Shown here: piece by piece, positions 41,628 through 50,805 of the stretch
Layout: every line of letters starts with the position of its first letter
How positions within the stretch are numbered: the stretch's first letter is position 1
From: Prosthecobacter sp.
GTDB taxonomy: Bacteria > Verrucomicrobiota > Verrucomicrobiia > Verrucomicrobiales > Verrucomicrobiaceae
DNA length: 64,000 bases
Direction: 5' to 3'
Assembly: GCF_034366625.1 (NCBI RefSeq)
Contig: NZ_JAXMIH010000005.1
Location: forward strand, 124,001-188,000
The notes under the pieces: model-generated
What the model was told of the DNA's origin: nothing
Databases searched by the model: none
The model's input: only the letters and a program-made list of their open reading frames with translations
Program-made: the position numbers and the translations under genes

Positions 41628-44615
41628 ATGAGCACCACCAGCATCAGCCTCGGCACGGAGGACCGTCTCACGATTCTCTATTCGTATCCCAACGTCACGG
41701 GAGACACAAAATCGCTCGCGGACACCATCGCACATTGGTTTGGGCAAACCCTCGTCCGCGATGGCTGCGCGAGCGCCAGCGCCAGTGTCCGCGTCGATGG
41801 CACGGGCAATTATTTCCTCGACCTCACCGGCCCGGACAATCTGGCCGCCAGTTTCGCGGGTTACGCCAAGCGCCTGCCGCAATTCCTCGCCAATGGTTGG
41901 GCCGCCTGGACCAACGTCGTGCCGATGCTGCAAAAGACCGGCAAGTGGGATCCTTGCCCTGACAAACCGGCCTCATCCTATCTGCCATGGCGCTTCTTTC
42001 TCCCGCACGGCATGCCCATGCTGAATCAAAAGGCGCTGCTGTTCTTCCATTACCCGCCGATCCGCCTGCTCCAAACCAATCAAGACTACCTCGACGATCC
42101 CGTGCCCGTGCGCTGTGAGGAACTGCTCGCCGCCAACGGCGTCACCTCGCTCCCGGGCGATCTCGCCAGCGGTGACATCATGCTCTTTAACACCGTCATG
42201 GATGCCACGCCCATCGGTGCCGAGGATGATCAAGGCTCCAAGAACCCGCAGCAGTGCGCCAAAGACAACTGCCCCGCCACCGCCTACGATCCAGATTACG
42301 GCCTCATCCCCATTCAGTACTTCCCCGACTACCAAAAGGCCCAGGTCTCGCTGCTTCTCAATCCCTCGCCCAAGTCCGGCTACACCGCGCCCATCGTCAT
42401 CTACGGCGCACATCCGCTGGCGACCTTCAACAAGCTCTATGGCACGAAACTGAAGGTATATCAGACCACTGTCGTCACTGGCATTCTTCCCGGCCTGAAA
42501 ACGCCCGTGCTGGCCTCCTCACACCCGTATGTGTTCTACGGCATGGCCCAAGGCTTCGGCCCTGGTCAAATCGGTGCCGGCAGCATTCTCCCACCCTTCA
42601 AGGATGATAAGGGGCAGATGCACTACCCGCTCAAGGATGCCACCGCGCAGATGATCAAAGACCTCGCCGTCGCCCGCTGGCTCAAGTCGATGACCGACGA
42701 CCCGTCACAACCTGTTGCCGACGTCTGGACCGCCGCGCAGAAGTTCTGGAACGATCCTGCGCAAACCAACACCGTCAGCGACCTCGTGCAGCATCAAGGC
42801 TCGCTTTGGTACTACAATCTCCCCAAGCTGGACTTTAAGTTCAAAGTCCCGCTGTCATCTGCAAACGCCACCAAAGTCACCGCTGCCAAACCCGCAGCAC
42901 CCGCCAAACCCATCGCCACCACCATGAGCACCACCGCAGCATCCGTGAAATCAACCACCGGCCTCCAGGTCATCGGCGACAACGGCACGCCCGTTGACTG
43001 GTGGTTCATCTACAAGGTCTCGGCGGAATCGCAGTCACCAGGCAAACAGAAAGCCACCGGCCAGGAGTTCCTCTATTTCGACTCCGACATGGCCGCCAAG
43101 TCCGGCGCGAAGCCCGTTCTCTCCAAGAACCTCATTGATAAAAGCGGCGCGCTCTTTGACACCTACAGCCAGTTGTTCACGCCTGCCGCCAAGGCCAACA
43201 AAGACCTCGGTTACTTCTGCTACAACGACGAAGACCGTCACGAGCCAGGTAGCGCCACCGCCGGCACCGGCCCCTCGCCCTGCGGTCACTGCAAAGGCGC
43301 GCTGGCCTTCGATCTCGCCAGTGATTCCGCCCTCTGGCTCATCCACTCCGTGCCGCTGCTGCCGATGGCAGCAGAGTTCGTTTATCCCGGCACCGGCCTC
43401 AAAATGGCGCAGACGATGCTCTGCATCCAGCTCCAGAATGCCGCCGCCACCAAGAACATCGCCCAGCTCATGCTGGATGCGCACGGCCCGAATGTGCATG
43501 TCTCCTCCGACCTGCTCACCAACGCCAACAACAAGGTGAACAACTTTGCCAACCCGCCCGTGACCAACGTGCCCGGCAAACTCCGTGCGCTCGACACGAA
43601 TGATCCGCGCCTCGCGCTGATGGCGAACAACATTCCCAACAACCATGACGGCTCCAAAATCAAGCCCTACAGCGGCCAGGTGCCGTTCCAGTCCAAGGGC
43701 GGCCAGGCCTTCCTCGCCATCGCCAAAAATCGCGCCTGGGGCGATCAAACGGACAAGCTCGACACCACCCGCAAAGACTTCTACGACGACCTCGTCAGCG
43801 TCGCGCTCAACGAGAACATCGAAGTCGAGACCTGGGAGAATGCCGGGATCGACAAAACGACCGGCAAGCTCAAAATTCCGCCGCCCAATGAAAACGGCGA
43901 GCAGCATTCCGTCGAGAACATGCTCTCCGTGAACCTCGCCCCCATCGTCAGCCCGCCCGATATTCCGTGGTCCTGGGGTGAGGCCGTCGATCACGCCAAG
44001 CTCGCCATCTCCGACCACACCAATCCCGCCGGCACCGACCGCTGGGTCTGCGTCGGTGACATCAACTTCACCAACTCCATGGAAAAACGCGGCGGCGGCA
44101 CCTGTGCCTTCATCTGCGAGCCGCTCTGGAATGCGCTGAGCCAGATCCTCCTCGCCACGCCTGAAGCAAAAGCCAAGTCCTCAGGCGCAGCCGCCAAGAA
44201 GCCCGCTGCACCAACGAAACCTGCCGCCAAACCAAGCGCCGCCAAAACGGCTGCGGCCAAGCCTGTGGTGGCGAAGAAAGTCGCTGCCAGAAAGCCGGTC
44301 GCCAAAAAGAAGGCTCCAGCAAAGAAGACAGCTCCGAAGAAAGCCGCGCCGAAGAAGCAGCCGGTCAAAAAAGCCGCGCCAAAGAAAAAGACGCCAGCCA
44401 AGGCAGCGTCGAGGAAAAAAGTTCCGTCCGGCAAGAAGACCGGAAAGTCCAAGGTCATACCGAAGAAGAAAACAGCGGTGAAGAAGGCTCCAGCCAAGAA
44501 AACCGCGCCCAAAAAGGCGGCACCGAAGAAAACTTCCAAGAAGGCAGCGCCTAAAAAACCTGCCGCCAAGGCCGTGAAAAAGAAAGCGGCCAAAAAAGCC
44601 GGGAAGAAACGTTAG
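41628..44615 (+). CDS. DNase II family nuclease domain fused to a histone H1-like Lys/Ala/Pro tail
   Basis: A 995-residue protein in three parts. Residues 1 to about 410 form a domain I do not recognise. After a Ser/Thr/Ala linker, about 450-845 matches the DNase II fold: PVDWWFIYK (from 455), YFCYNDED, then the first HxK motif HCKG (His554, Lys556), ALWLIHSVPLLP, the second HxK in DHAK (His789, Lys791), and CVGDINFTNSMEKRGGGTC (808-826), which parallels the CVGDMN...RGGGT end of animal DNase II. Both catalytic HxK motifs of this phospholipase D-like enzyme are kept. The last about 140 residues are repeats of the AAPKK/APAKKTAPKK kind, resembling the tail of histone H1. There is no signal peptide. 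Domain assignment is from motif recognition; the fusion itself is seen directly. Confidence 0.85.
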   Translation: MSTTSISLGTEDRLTILYSYPNVTGDTKSLADTIAHWFGQTLVRDGCASASASVRVDGTGNYFLDLTGPDNLAASFAGYAKRLPQFLANGWAAWTNVVPMLQKTGKWDPCPDKPASSYLPWRFFLPHGMPMLNQKALLFFHYPPIRLLQTNQDYLDDPVPVRCEELLAANGVTSLPGDLASGDIMLFNTVMDATPIGAEDDQGSKNPQQCAKDNCPATAYDPDYGLIPIQYFPDYQKAQVSLLLNPSPKSGYTAPIVIYGAHPLATFNKLYGTKLKVYQTTVVTGILPGLKTPVLASSHPYVFYGMAQGFGPGQIGAGSILPPFKDDKGQMHYPLKDATAQMIKDLAVARWLKSMTDDPSQPVADVWTAAQKFWNDPAQTNTVSDLVQHQGSLWYYNLPKLDFKFKVPLSSANATKVTAAKPAAPAKPIATTMSTTAASVKSTTGLQVIGDNGTPVDWWFIYKVSAESQSPGKQKATGQEFLYFDSDMAAKSGAKPVLSKNLIDKSGALFDTYSQLFTPAAKANKDLGYFCYNDEDRHEPGSATAGTGPSPCGHCKGALAFDLASDSALWLIHSVPLLPMAAEFVYPGTGLKMAQTMLCIQLQNAAATKNIAQLMLDAHGPNVHVSSDLLTNANNKVNNFANPPVTNVPGKLRALDTNDPRLALMANNIPNNHDGSKIKPYSGQVPFQSKGGQAFLAIAKNRAWGDQTDKLDTTRKDFYDDLVSVALNENIEVETWENAGIDKTTGKLKIPPPNENGEQHSVENMLSVNLAPIVSPPDIPWSWGEAVDHAKLAISDHTNPAGTDRWVCVGDINFTNSMEKRGGGTCAFICEPLWNALSQILLATPEAKAKSSGAAAKKPAAPTKPAAKPSAAKTAAAKPVVAKKVAARKPVAKKKAPAKKTAPKKAAPKKQPVKKAAPKKKTPAKAASRKKVPSGKKTGKSKVIPKKKTAVKKAPAKKTAPKKAAPKKTSKKAAPKKPAAKAVKKKAAKKAGKKR

Positions 44616-44622
44616 CAGAACT

Positions 44623-44931
44623 GTGGACGACCTCGCTGAACGCATGCGTGCCGATCTGGCGGAGATCGGACGCACGTTCATGCCGTTCGGCAAGTACGGA
44701 CCACAGCACTTTCCACCGAACGGGGTGCCGATTTACGACATTCCGGCGGAATATCTTGGCTGGTTCGCGAACAAGGCCGGATTCCCGAAAGGCAGGCTCG
44801 GCGAACTGCTGCGCATGGTGCATCAGATGAAGGCGGACGGCTCTGACACTGCCTTCGATGTCTTCCGCAAGCGCCATGGCCGCACGGATCTCAAACCGGC
44901 GAAGCGGAGGTCGTGGAAGTTTGACGAGTGA
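44623..44931 (+). CDS. DUF3820 family protein
   Basis: A 102-residue protein with a GTG start 7 bases after the DNase II-like gene. It has the DUF3820 core FMPFGKYGPQHFPPNGVPIYD, IPAEYLGWFANKAGFPKGRL and GELLRMVHQM, then a basic tail. DUF3820 domains occur alone or next to or fused with exonuclease-type proteins, and the family carries a quorum-sensing virulence factor label of uncertain meaning. Close coupling to a nuclease gene supports a nucleic-acid role as an accessory or modulator. It is convergent with the DUF420 gene (6 bases between stops). Confidence 0.8.
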   Translation: MDDLAERMRADLAEIGRTFMPFGKYGPQHFPPNGVPIYDIPAEYLGWFANKAGFPKGRLGELLRMVHQMKADGSDTAFDVFRKRHGRTDLKPAKRRSWKFDE

Positions 44932-44937
44932 CTTCGT

Positions 44938-45372
44938 TTACCCACGAATCGGCGGCCCATACCAGACGTAGCACATCAGATACACGATGATGCCGGTCGC
45001 GGAGACATAGAGCCAGATGGGCACGGTCCACTTTGCCATGCGCTTGTGTTTGTCGAAGCGCTGACGCAGTGCGGGGACGACGGTCATGATGATCATCGGC
45101 AGGTTCAGGACGGCCAGCGGGATGTGCGTGAACAGGATCGTGAAATAGATCGGGCGCGTGAGACCGGTGCCGGCGAACTTCACATGGCCGGCGTGGTAGT
45201 GGTAATAAAGGTAGCAGCCGAGAAACGCGGTGGAGAACAGCAGGGCGACGATCATGCTGACGATGTGCGGCTTCTTCTGGCCGATCTTGATCATCGCGAG
45301 ACCAAGAATGATGTGCAGCAACGCGGCGGCGTTGAACAAGGTGTAAAGCTTGGGGAGTTCGAAAACGGTCAT
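44938..45372 (-). CDS. DUF420 membrane protein (CtaM/YozB-like, cytochrome oxidase maturation)
   Basis: A 144-residue membrane protein with four helices. It shows LFNAAALLHIILGLAMIKIG, CYLYYHYHAGHVKFAGTGLT, TILFTHIPLAVLNLPMIIMT and KRMAKWTVPIWLYVSATGII, matching DUF420 with its conserved histidines. Members of this family (CtaM) are needed for assembly of heme-copper oxidases in Firmicutes. It is the last gene of a run with SCO (3-base gap) and ctaB, which agrees with that role. Confidence 0.9.
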   Translation of the reverse strand: MTVFELPKLYTLFNAAALLHIILGLAMIKIGQKKPHIVSMIVALLFSTAFLGCYLYYHYHAGHVKFAGTGLTRPIYFTILFTHIPLAVLNLPMIIMTVVPALRQRFDKHKRMAKWTVPIWLYVSATGIIVYLMCYVWYGPPIRG

Positions 45373-45375
45373 GGG

Positions 45376-46086
45376 TTATTTCGCGCCGGGGGCCTTGTAG
45401 GGGGTCTTCTTTTGCTCGTTGAGCAGGTAGCGCAGGTCTTTGCGCAGTTTTTCGTCCCAGAACTTCGCAAACTCGGGGTCGGGATTCAAAATGTCGGCCA
45501 AACCACGCACATGGCCAAGGTGATCGATGACGGCGACGCGGAGATCGTGGATGTATTTGTCATCGGGTGAGAGGCGGTCTTTTTCCGGCATGTCCTGCAC
45601 GGGGCGGAACTGCGCCTGGCTGGTCATGAACTTGCGCACGGCCTCCTTTTCGCCGTTGAGGAACCACCAGTTGGCGTCATCCGCGATGCCGAGGGTGGTG
45701 GCGAATTTCTTCATCATCTCGGGCGTGTCCTCGGCATCGAGCGTGAAGCTGAGGAAGTGCAGGTTGGGTTCATTGCCGAATTCTCCGTGCAATTTTTTCA
45801 ATTTCGCGATCACGGCGGCACAGCCACGCGGACAACGCGTGAAGACCCAGGAGATGACGAGCACCTTGCCCTTGAGCTCCTCAAGATGAACTTTTTTTCC
45901 GCTGCGCTCGGTGAGTTCGAGGTCTTTTTCGAGTCGGCCGAGGATGGGCGGACGGTTCACGTCATTGTCGATGCGTGAGCGATAGATGAGGTAGTTGTAA
46001 AAGACGACGATGCCGAGCACGGCGATGATAATGGGCGCCCAGATCGAAAGGGGATGTAGTGGAGTTTTGGCGGGAGGTTCGTTCAT
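45376..46086 (-). CDS. SCO family copper chaperone
   Basis: A 236-residue SCO1/SenC-type thioredoxin-like protein anchored by one N-terminal helix (LSIWAPIIIAVLGIVVFYNY). The copper-binding CxxxC is in WVFTRCPRGCAAVIAKL, and the histidine ligand is in DDKYIHDLRVAVID. It inserts copper into the CuA site of cytochrome c oxidase and can act as a thiol reductant. It lies between ctaB (12 bases) and the DUF420 gene (3 bases) on the minus strand. All three metal ligands are present, so it should be functional. Confidence 0.94.
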   Translation of the reverse strand: MNEPPAKTPLHPLSIWAPIIIAVLGIVVFYNYLIYRSRIDNDVNRPPILGRLEKDLELTERSGKKVHLEELKGKVLVISWVFTRCPRGCAAVIAKLKKLHGEFGNEPNLHFLSFTLDAEDTPEMMKKFATTLGIADDANWWFLNGEKEAVRKFMTSQAQFRPVQDMPEKDRLSPDDKYIHDLRVAVIDHLGHVRGLADILNPDPEFAKFWDEKLRKDLRYLLNEQKKTPYKAPGAK

Positions 46087-46098
46087 GGCGGTGGCGGG

Positions 46099-47001
46099 TT
46101 ACGCGCGTTTCCAGGCGAGGATGGATACGAGCAGGATGGCCGGGAGATACATCAGCGTGCAGAAGAAGAGTTTGCGCGCGGTGGGACGTTCAGGCTGGCG
46201 GTTGAAGCGCAGCGCGAGCACACAGAGCCAGCCGCTGAGCAGCAGCGCGGGAGGCAGGAACCACCATGCATGGGCCACGCCGGCATAAACCGGGTAAAAC
46301 ATGAGCAGCACCGTGCTGATCGAATAAGCGAGAGCGTGCTGTGAGGTGCGCGCACCTTCCTCATCATCGTTGGCGAGCATCACGAAGCCGCCTTTGCGAT
46401 ACTCGTCGCGATACATCCAGTTGATGGCCAGGAAATGCGGGAGCTGCCAGAGGAAGAGCAGCAGGAAGAGGTAGATCGCACCCGGTTCGAGCATCAGATC
46501 CCAGCGGAAGTGCGTCGCAGACCCGGCAGGCAGCGGGCCTGCAGCGCCCGCCCAGCCGATGAGTGGTGGTAGAGCGCCCGAGACAGCACCAACGAGCGTG
46601 TTGGTGGCGCTTTGACGTTTCAGCGGTGTGTAAATGAAGAGATACACCGCCAGCGTGAGCGCGGTGAGCGCTGCGGCCTCCATGTTCACGCGAATCGTGA
46701 GATGAATCAGCGCCCAAGCACTCAACAGCCAGCCGATGCCAAAGGCGGCGGAAGGACTGACGCGACCCGAGGGCAGGGGACGATCCGCCGTGCGCTGCAT
46801 GCGTGAGTCCGGCTCGATTTCCATGAGCTGGTTGAACACGGCGGCACCGAACGCGGCGAGCGTGCTGCCGATGATCGTATGCACCAGCAGCCAGACATCG
46901 AAGCCCTTGGGCGCACGCAGCCAGAAACCAACGAACGTGGTGACGATGACGAGCGCACTGAGGCGGAACTTCGTCAGGGTCAGCAGGTCGCGGGTGGTCA
47001 T
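46099..47001 (-). CDS. ctaB: Protoheme IX farnesyltransferase
   Basis: A 300-residue UbiA-type membrane prenyltransferase that converts heme B to heme O for heme-copper oxidases. The first aspartate motif region is FNQLMEIEPDSRMQRTADRP, followed by LPSGRVSP, and about eight to nine helices follow. The second polar motif is WLPHFLAINWMYRDEYRKGG-like (QLPHFLAINWMYRDEYRKGG), a hallmark of CyoE/CtaB. Length is normal. It follows dnaJ by 6 bases and is followed by SCO, an assembly unit for cytochrome oxidase. Confidence 0.95.
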   Translation of the reverse strand: MTTRDLLTLTKFRLSALVIVTTFVGFWLRAPKGFDVWLLVHTIIGSTLAAFGAAVFNQLMEIEPDSRMQRTADRPLPSGRVSPSAAFGIGWLLSAWALIHLTIRVNMEAAALTALTLAVYLFIYTPLKRQSATNTLVGAVSGALPPLIGWAGAAGPLPAGSATHFRWDLMLEPGAIYLFLLLFLWQLPHFLAINWMYRDEYRKGGFVMLANDDEEGARTSQHALAYSISTVLLMFYPVYAGVAHAWWFLPPALLLSGWLCVLALRFNRQPERPTARKLFFCTLMYLPAILLVSILAWKRA

Positions 47002-47007
47002 GGCAGG

Positions 47008-48165
47008 CTAGCGGAAAAACTTCTTCGCCTTCTCAAAGAAGCTCTCCTCCATCGGAGAGGTTTGTTCGCCGAGAGATTGGGCGAATTCATCGAGCTTCTC
47101 GCGCTGTTCGGCGCTGAGCTTCGTCGGCACGGCAATCTGGACGTGAACGTAGAGATCCCCGAAGCGGTCTTCCCCGAGGATTTTCATGCCTTTGCCACGC
47201 AGACGGAAGGTGGTGCCATTTTGCGTGCCAGCGGGGACTTTGACGGCAGCCTTGGCCTCCATCGTCGGCACGGTGATCTCGCCGCCGAGGGCTGCGGTGG
47301 CGAAGGAAAGCGGCATGTCGCAGTGCAGGTCGTTGCCTTCGCGTTCGAAGATCTCGTGCGATTTGACTTGGATGACGATGTAGAGATCGCCAGCGGGGCC
47401 GTTTTTGAGGCCGAGGTCGCCATTGCCGCTGGAGCGCAGACGTGAGCCGTCTTCGATGCCTGCGGGCACTTTGACGCGGACCTTGGTGCGTTCTTTGGAG
47501 CGTCCGGTGCCGCTGCAGGTACGGCAGGGATCGCTGATCGTCTCGCCGCTGCCACTGCAATCGGGACAGGTCTGCTGAATCTGGAAAAAGCCGCGCGAAC
47601 TGATGACCTGGCCGACACCACCGCAGGTGCGGCAGGTTTTTTTGCCACCACCGCCGCTATTGGAACCGGTGCCGGAGCAGGGTTTGCACGAGGCGCTGCG
47701 CTCGTATTCGATCTCACGCTCCACGCCATGCGCGGCGTCTTCGAGGCTGATCTCCATGCCGTAACGCAGATCACTGCCACGCTGCGGGCCGTCGCGACGA
47801 CGACCGCCTCCACTGCCGCCACCGAAGAATTGCTCGAAGATGCCACCGCCGCCGCCACCGGCGAAGACTTCGCGGAAGATGTCGAAGGGATCGTGGAAAC
47901 CACCGCCACCACCGGCGGACGGGCCGCCCATGCCACCAGAGAAGGCGGCGTGGCCGTAGCGATCATACGCGGCGCGTTTTTGATCGTCGCTGAGCACGTC
48001 GTAGGCTTCGCCGACCTCCTTGAACTTGCCCTCGGCGCTCTTGTCGTCCGGATTTTTGTCCGGATGAAATTTCACCGCGAGTTTGCGGTAGGCTTTTTTT
48101 AGATCCTCAGCAGAAACGTCGCGGGAGACGCCGAGGACTTCATAATAATCGCGTTTGTCAGCCAT
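47008..48165 (-). CDS. dnaJ: Chaperone protein DnaJ
   Basis: A 385-residue type I J-protein. The J domain (1-70) has [20 protein letters not shown] and the HPD motif in [10 protein letters not shown] Gly-rich, Phe-containing region (about 75-130) follows. The zinc domain has four CxxCxGxG repeats ([32 protein letters not shown]). The C-terminal substrate-binding domains end in [20 protein letters not shown]. It works with GrpE, encoded 17 bases upstream, and a DnaK not in this window. Confidence 0.97.
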   Translation of the reverse strand: MADKRDYYEVLGVSRDVSAEDLKKAYRKLAVKFHPDKNPDDKSAEGKFKEVGEAYDVLSDDQKRAAYDRYGHAAFSGGMGGPSAGGGGGFHDPFDIFREVFAGGGGGGIFEQFFGGGSGGGRRRDGPQRGSDLRYGMEISLEDAAHGVEREIEYERSASCKPCSGTGSNSGGGGKKTCRTCGGVGQVISSRGFFQIQQTCPDCSGSGETISDPCRTCSGTGRSKERTKVRVKVPAGIEDGSRLRSSGNGDLGLKNGPAGDLYIVIQVKSHEIFEREGNDLHCDMPLSFATAALGGEITVPTMEAKAAVKVPAGTQNGTTFRLRGKGMKILGEDRFGDLYVHVQIAVPTKLSAEQREKLDEFAQSLGEQTSPMEESFFEKAKKFFR

Positions 48166-48182
48166 GTGGATGTGAAAAGGGG

Positions 48183-48740
48183 TTAGGCCGCAGCAGGACC
48201 GCTGGAAACGATGACGCTGGCAGGACGCAGCATGCGGTCCTTGAGCTTGTAACCACGACGCGTGACGCGGATGACGGTGCCTTCGGCGACTTCAACGCTG
48301 GCTTCCTGTGCAACGGCCTCATGCATATTCGGGTCGAAGGCTTTGCCCTGGGCTTCAATTTCCTGCACACCGCTGTCGCGCAGAAAATCCTGGATCTGGC
48401 GGTTCACCATGTTCATGCCCATGAAAATCATCGACTTCTCGGATTCGGCACGTGCGGCTTCGAGGCCCATGTCAAAATTGTCGATGATGGGGAACAGGGC
48501 GCGCAGCAGGTCGCCATTGGCGTAGGTGCGGGTTTCCTGCGCCTCGCGGGCGGAGCGCTTGCGGAAGTTGTCCAGCTCCGCCTGGCTGCGGTAGGCCAGA
48601 TCTTTCCAGCGATCCACTTCCTGGGTGAGTGCCGTGATGGGATCAAGCGGCGGCGCTGCTTCGGCAGGAGCGTCGGTGGCTGGATTGGGAACGGCTTCGG
48701 GCGGTGCTTGCTGGGTCGTCTCGGGACTCGGCTCGGTCAT
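48183..48740 (-). CDS. grpE: Nucleotide exchange factor GrpE
   Basis: A 185-residue co-chaperone that releases ADP from DnaK. An acidic, Pro/Ala/Glu-rich N-terminus (to about 40) leads into a long coiled-coil helix ([40 protein letters not shown]). The beta domain closes with [41 protein letters not shown], the GrpE signature. It is followed by dnaJ on the same strand. No dnaK or hrcA is adjacent and no CIRCE element was found. Confidence 0.96.
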   Translation of the reverse strand: MTEPSPETTQQAPPEAVPNPATDAPAEAAPPLDPITALTQEVDRWKDLAYRSQAELDNFRKRSAREAQETRTYANGDLLRALFPIIDNFDMGLEAARAESEKSMIFMGMNMVNRQIQDFLRDSGVQEIEAQGKAFDPNMHEAVAQEASVEVAEGTVIRVTRRGYKLKDRMLRPASVIVSSGPAAA

Positions 48741-48769
48741 AGTTTTCGCGGGGTTTTGGGGGGCCGCGA

Positions 48770-50218
48770 CTATGCCGTCTTCTGCATGGCAATCAAGGTG
48801 ATGTCATCATGTGAGCGCCGACCCTTCAAAAAGTGCTCCAAATCGGCGATGATGCCGCCGATCACCGCCTTGGGGCCATGGGGGGCGTGCTTGGCCAGTT
48901 GCTCCTGCACACGCTCTTCGCCGAATTCAATGCCCTTTGGGTCCATGGCCTCGTTCACACCGTCGGTGTAGAGCAGCAGGCAGTCGCCGGGCTGCATCTC
49001 GAAGCTTTCGTCCTTGGTGACGCGTTCAAACACTGCGCCCTTGTCGATGCCGACGCCGAGGCCGGGCGGATGAATCGCCTCGACCTTGCCCGTGGCCTTG
49101 CGCCAGAGCAGGGCGGCGTTGTGCCCGGCGCGTGCGATCGTGAGCTTCGAGCCGTCTTTGTCCACCACGACGTAGGACATGGTGATGAACATGTCCTCCC
49201 GGATGTCCGGGGCGATCTGGCGGTTCACCGCAGCCAGCACCGCGCTGGGCGAGGCTGCGGCTGCGGCCTTGGCACGCATGAGCGTGCGGCACATGACGGT
49301 GATCATGGCGGCGCCGAGGCCTTTGCCGGACACATCGGCGATCACGGCGCCGAACTTGCCCCCCGGCAGCTTGAGGAAGTCAAAGTAGTCGCCGCTGAGC
49401 GTGCGGGCCGGGATGTTCTTGCCTGCCACGATGAATCCAGGCACCTCGGGGTCACGGTCTGGCAGCAGCACTTGTTGGATCTGGCTCGCATTGAGGAGTT
49501 CCTGCTGGTCCATGCGGTTCTTGGCGGCTTCTTGATGCGACATGGCATTTGCCAGGGCGAAGGCAGACTGCTCAATGAGCGAGTTGAAGACCTCGAAGTC
49601 GTTCGCGTTGTAATTGCGGCCTTCTTTGGGCGAAGTGACGGCCAGTACCCCGAGCCTGCGCGTGCCAAAACTCAACGGACCGATCATGGCAATGACGTTT
49701 TGCTGGGTGGGAACCAGATTGGCACCCAGCCGCGCGTCAGTGCCGAGATCCGGCACCAGCTCCGTCTTTTGCTGGGTGTAAATGCTGCCGAGCAGCCCTT
49801 GGTCCAGCGTCACCGCCTGCATGCGCAACGTGCTCAGCAGCGTGGCGGAATTGTCCTTCATCTGCTGCTGCACGCGCTCCGGGACGATGATCAGCGGGGC
49901 GCAGAAGTCGGAATAGTGCCGTGGCACCAGATGCTGAGTGGCCTCGTCGATGAGGTAGAGCGCGCCACCCGTGCTTTGGGTGACTCGGATCGCGCCCTCG
50001 ACAATCAGCCGGTACATCGACGCCTGCTGGTCATCCCGCCAGATCGCCTCTCCGAGATCGTGCAGATAGTGAAACATGCGCCGTTCCTCGGCCACAATCG
50101 CCTCTTCCTGGGCACGCAGCTCGGCGATGGAATGCTTTTGCTGCCGTGCAATTTTGGCCAGCATCACGAGTCCTGCCGACAGCAGCAACACGATCAGGAC
50201 AAGAAGGACAGTGGTCAT
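48770..50218 (-). CDS. Membrane-anchored GAF plus SpoIIE-type PP2C phosphatase
   Basis: A 482-residue protein. One N-terminal helix (MTTVLLVLIVLLLSAGLVML) is followed by a short coil, a GAF sensor domain (about 55-220) and a SpoIIE-type PP2C phosphatase (about 235-480). The phosphatase shows IPARTLSGDYFDFLKLPGG, GAVIADVSGKGLGAAMITVM, ARAGHNAALLWR, GDCLLLYTDGVNEAMDPKG and the C-terminal HDDITLIAMQ. Such enzymes dephosphorylate STAS anti-sigma antagonists, and a STAS-domain gene lies 40 bases upstream on the same strand. The pair looks like a partner-switching module; the anti-sigma kinase is not in the window. Confidence 0.94.
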   Translation of the reverse strand: MTTVLLVLIVLLLSAGLVMLAKIARQQKHSIAELRAQEEAIVAEERRMFHYLHDLGEAIWRDDQQASMYRLIVEGAIRVTQSTGGALYLIDEATQHLVPRHYSDFCAPLIIVPERVQQQMKDNSATLLSTLRMQAVTLDQGLLGSIYTQQKTELVPDLGTDARLGANLVPTQQNVIAMIGPLSFGTRRLGVLAVTSPKEGRNYNANDFEVFNSLIEQSAFALANAMSHQEAAKNRMDQQELLNASQIQQVLLPDRDPEVPGFIVAGKNIPARTLSGDYFDFLKLPGGKFGAVIADVSGKGLGAAMITVMCRTLMRAKAAAAASPSAVLAAVNRQIAPDIREDMFITMSYVVVDKDGSKLTIARAGHNAALLWRKATGKVEAIHPPGLGVGIDKGAVFERVTKDESFEMQPGDCLLLYTDGVNEAMDPKGIEFGEERVQEQLAKHAPHGPKAVIGGIIADLEHFLKGRRSHDDITLIAMQKTA

Positions 50219-50257
50219 GGGTTCAAACGGCGTTCCCGGCTCATCCGGGCGGGCGCC

Positions 50258-50794
50258 TCAGGCGGGAACAGCAGCCGTGCCAGCCTCCAGCTCTTTTTCC
50301 AAAAACTCGATCACGTCGTGAAACCGGCACTCATTCGCATCACTCACCTCTGCCAGGGCCTGATGAGCAGAGAGCACATGCTCGGTCTGAGCCGCCTTGC
50401 ATTCCGCGCTGGTTTCACCGCAGTGCTGCAGGGCGTTGCAGGCCTCCTTGCGTTCATCAGTCCAGAGATTGCCCTCGACATCCAGTTGTAGAATATGATC
50501 CAGCCCCAGGCTGGTGAGCAGTTGCAGATTGCGCTGGTTGGCATTCAAAACGCTCAGTGACCCGCCGCCTGACTCGCGCAGGTTCAAGGCCGCGCCCGTC
50601 AGCATGCCCAGAAAAGTGGAGTCCATCATCGGGCAGCGCTCCAGATCGACGACGAGATTCGTCATGCCCTGGGTGATCACCCGCTGGAGCGCTTTCTTGG
50701 CCTGCAGGCTGTTTTGAAACGTGCCTCGTCCGTCCACCCGCATCCAGAACACACGTCCGATGGTGCCAACGAGAATGTGAGTGGGAGGGGTCAT
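50258..50794 (-). CDS. STAS domain protein (anti-sigma factor antagonist-like)
   Basis: A 178-residue protein; the start at 50794 (MTPPTHILVGTIGRVFWMRV) is preferred over a longer frame. The STAS domain (about 5-105) contains GTFQNSLQAKKALQ and the phosphorylation loop region DLERCPMMDSTFLGMLTGAA, where the Ser in MDSTFL is the expected phosphoacceptor. A helical extension of about 70 residues follows (CNALQHCGETSAECKAAQTE), with cysteines and an acidic helix. It probably switches between a kinase/anti-sigma factor and its target, controlled by the phosphatase encoded next to it. Confidence 0.9.
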   Translation of the reverse strand: MTPPTHILVGTIGRVFWMRVDGRGTFQNSLQAKKALQRVITQGMTNLVVDLERCPMMDSTFLGMLTGAALNLRESGGGSLSVLNANQRNLQLLTSLGLDHILQLDVEGNLWTDERKEACNALQHCGETSAECKAAQTEHVLSAHQALAEVSDANECRFHDVIEFLEKELEAGTAAVPA

Positions 50795-50805
50795 GCTTGG
50801 TGTTA

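Noticed and set aside
44160-44615. Lysine-rich tail as a frame or sequencing artefact
   Set aside because: The preceding conserved nuclease motifs are in the same frame, the repeats have varied codons, and the stop is directly followed by the next gene.
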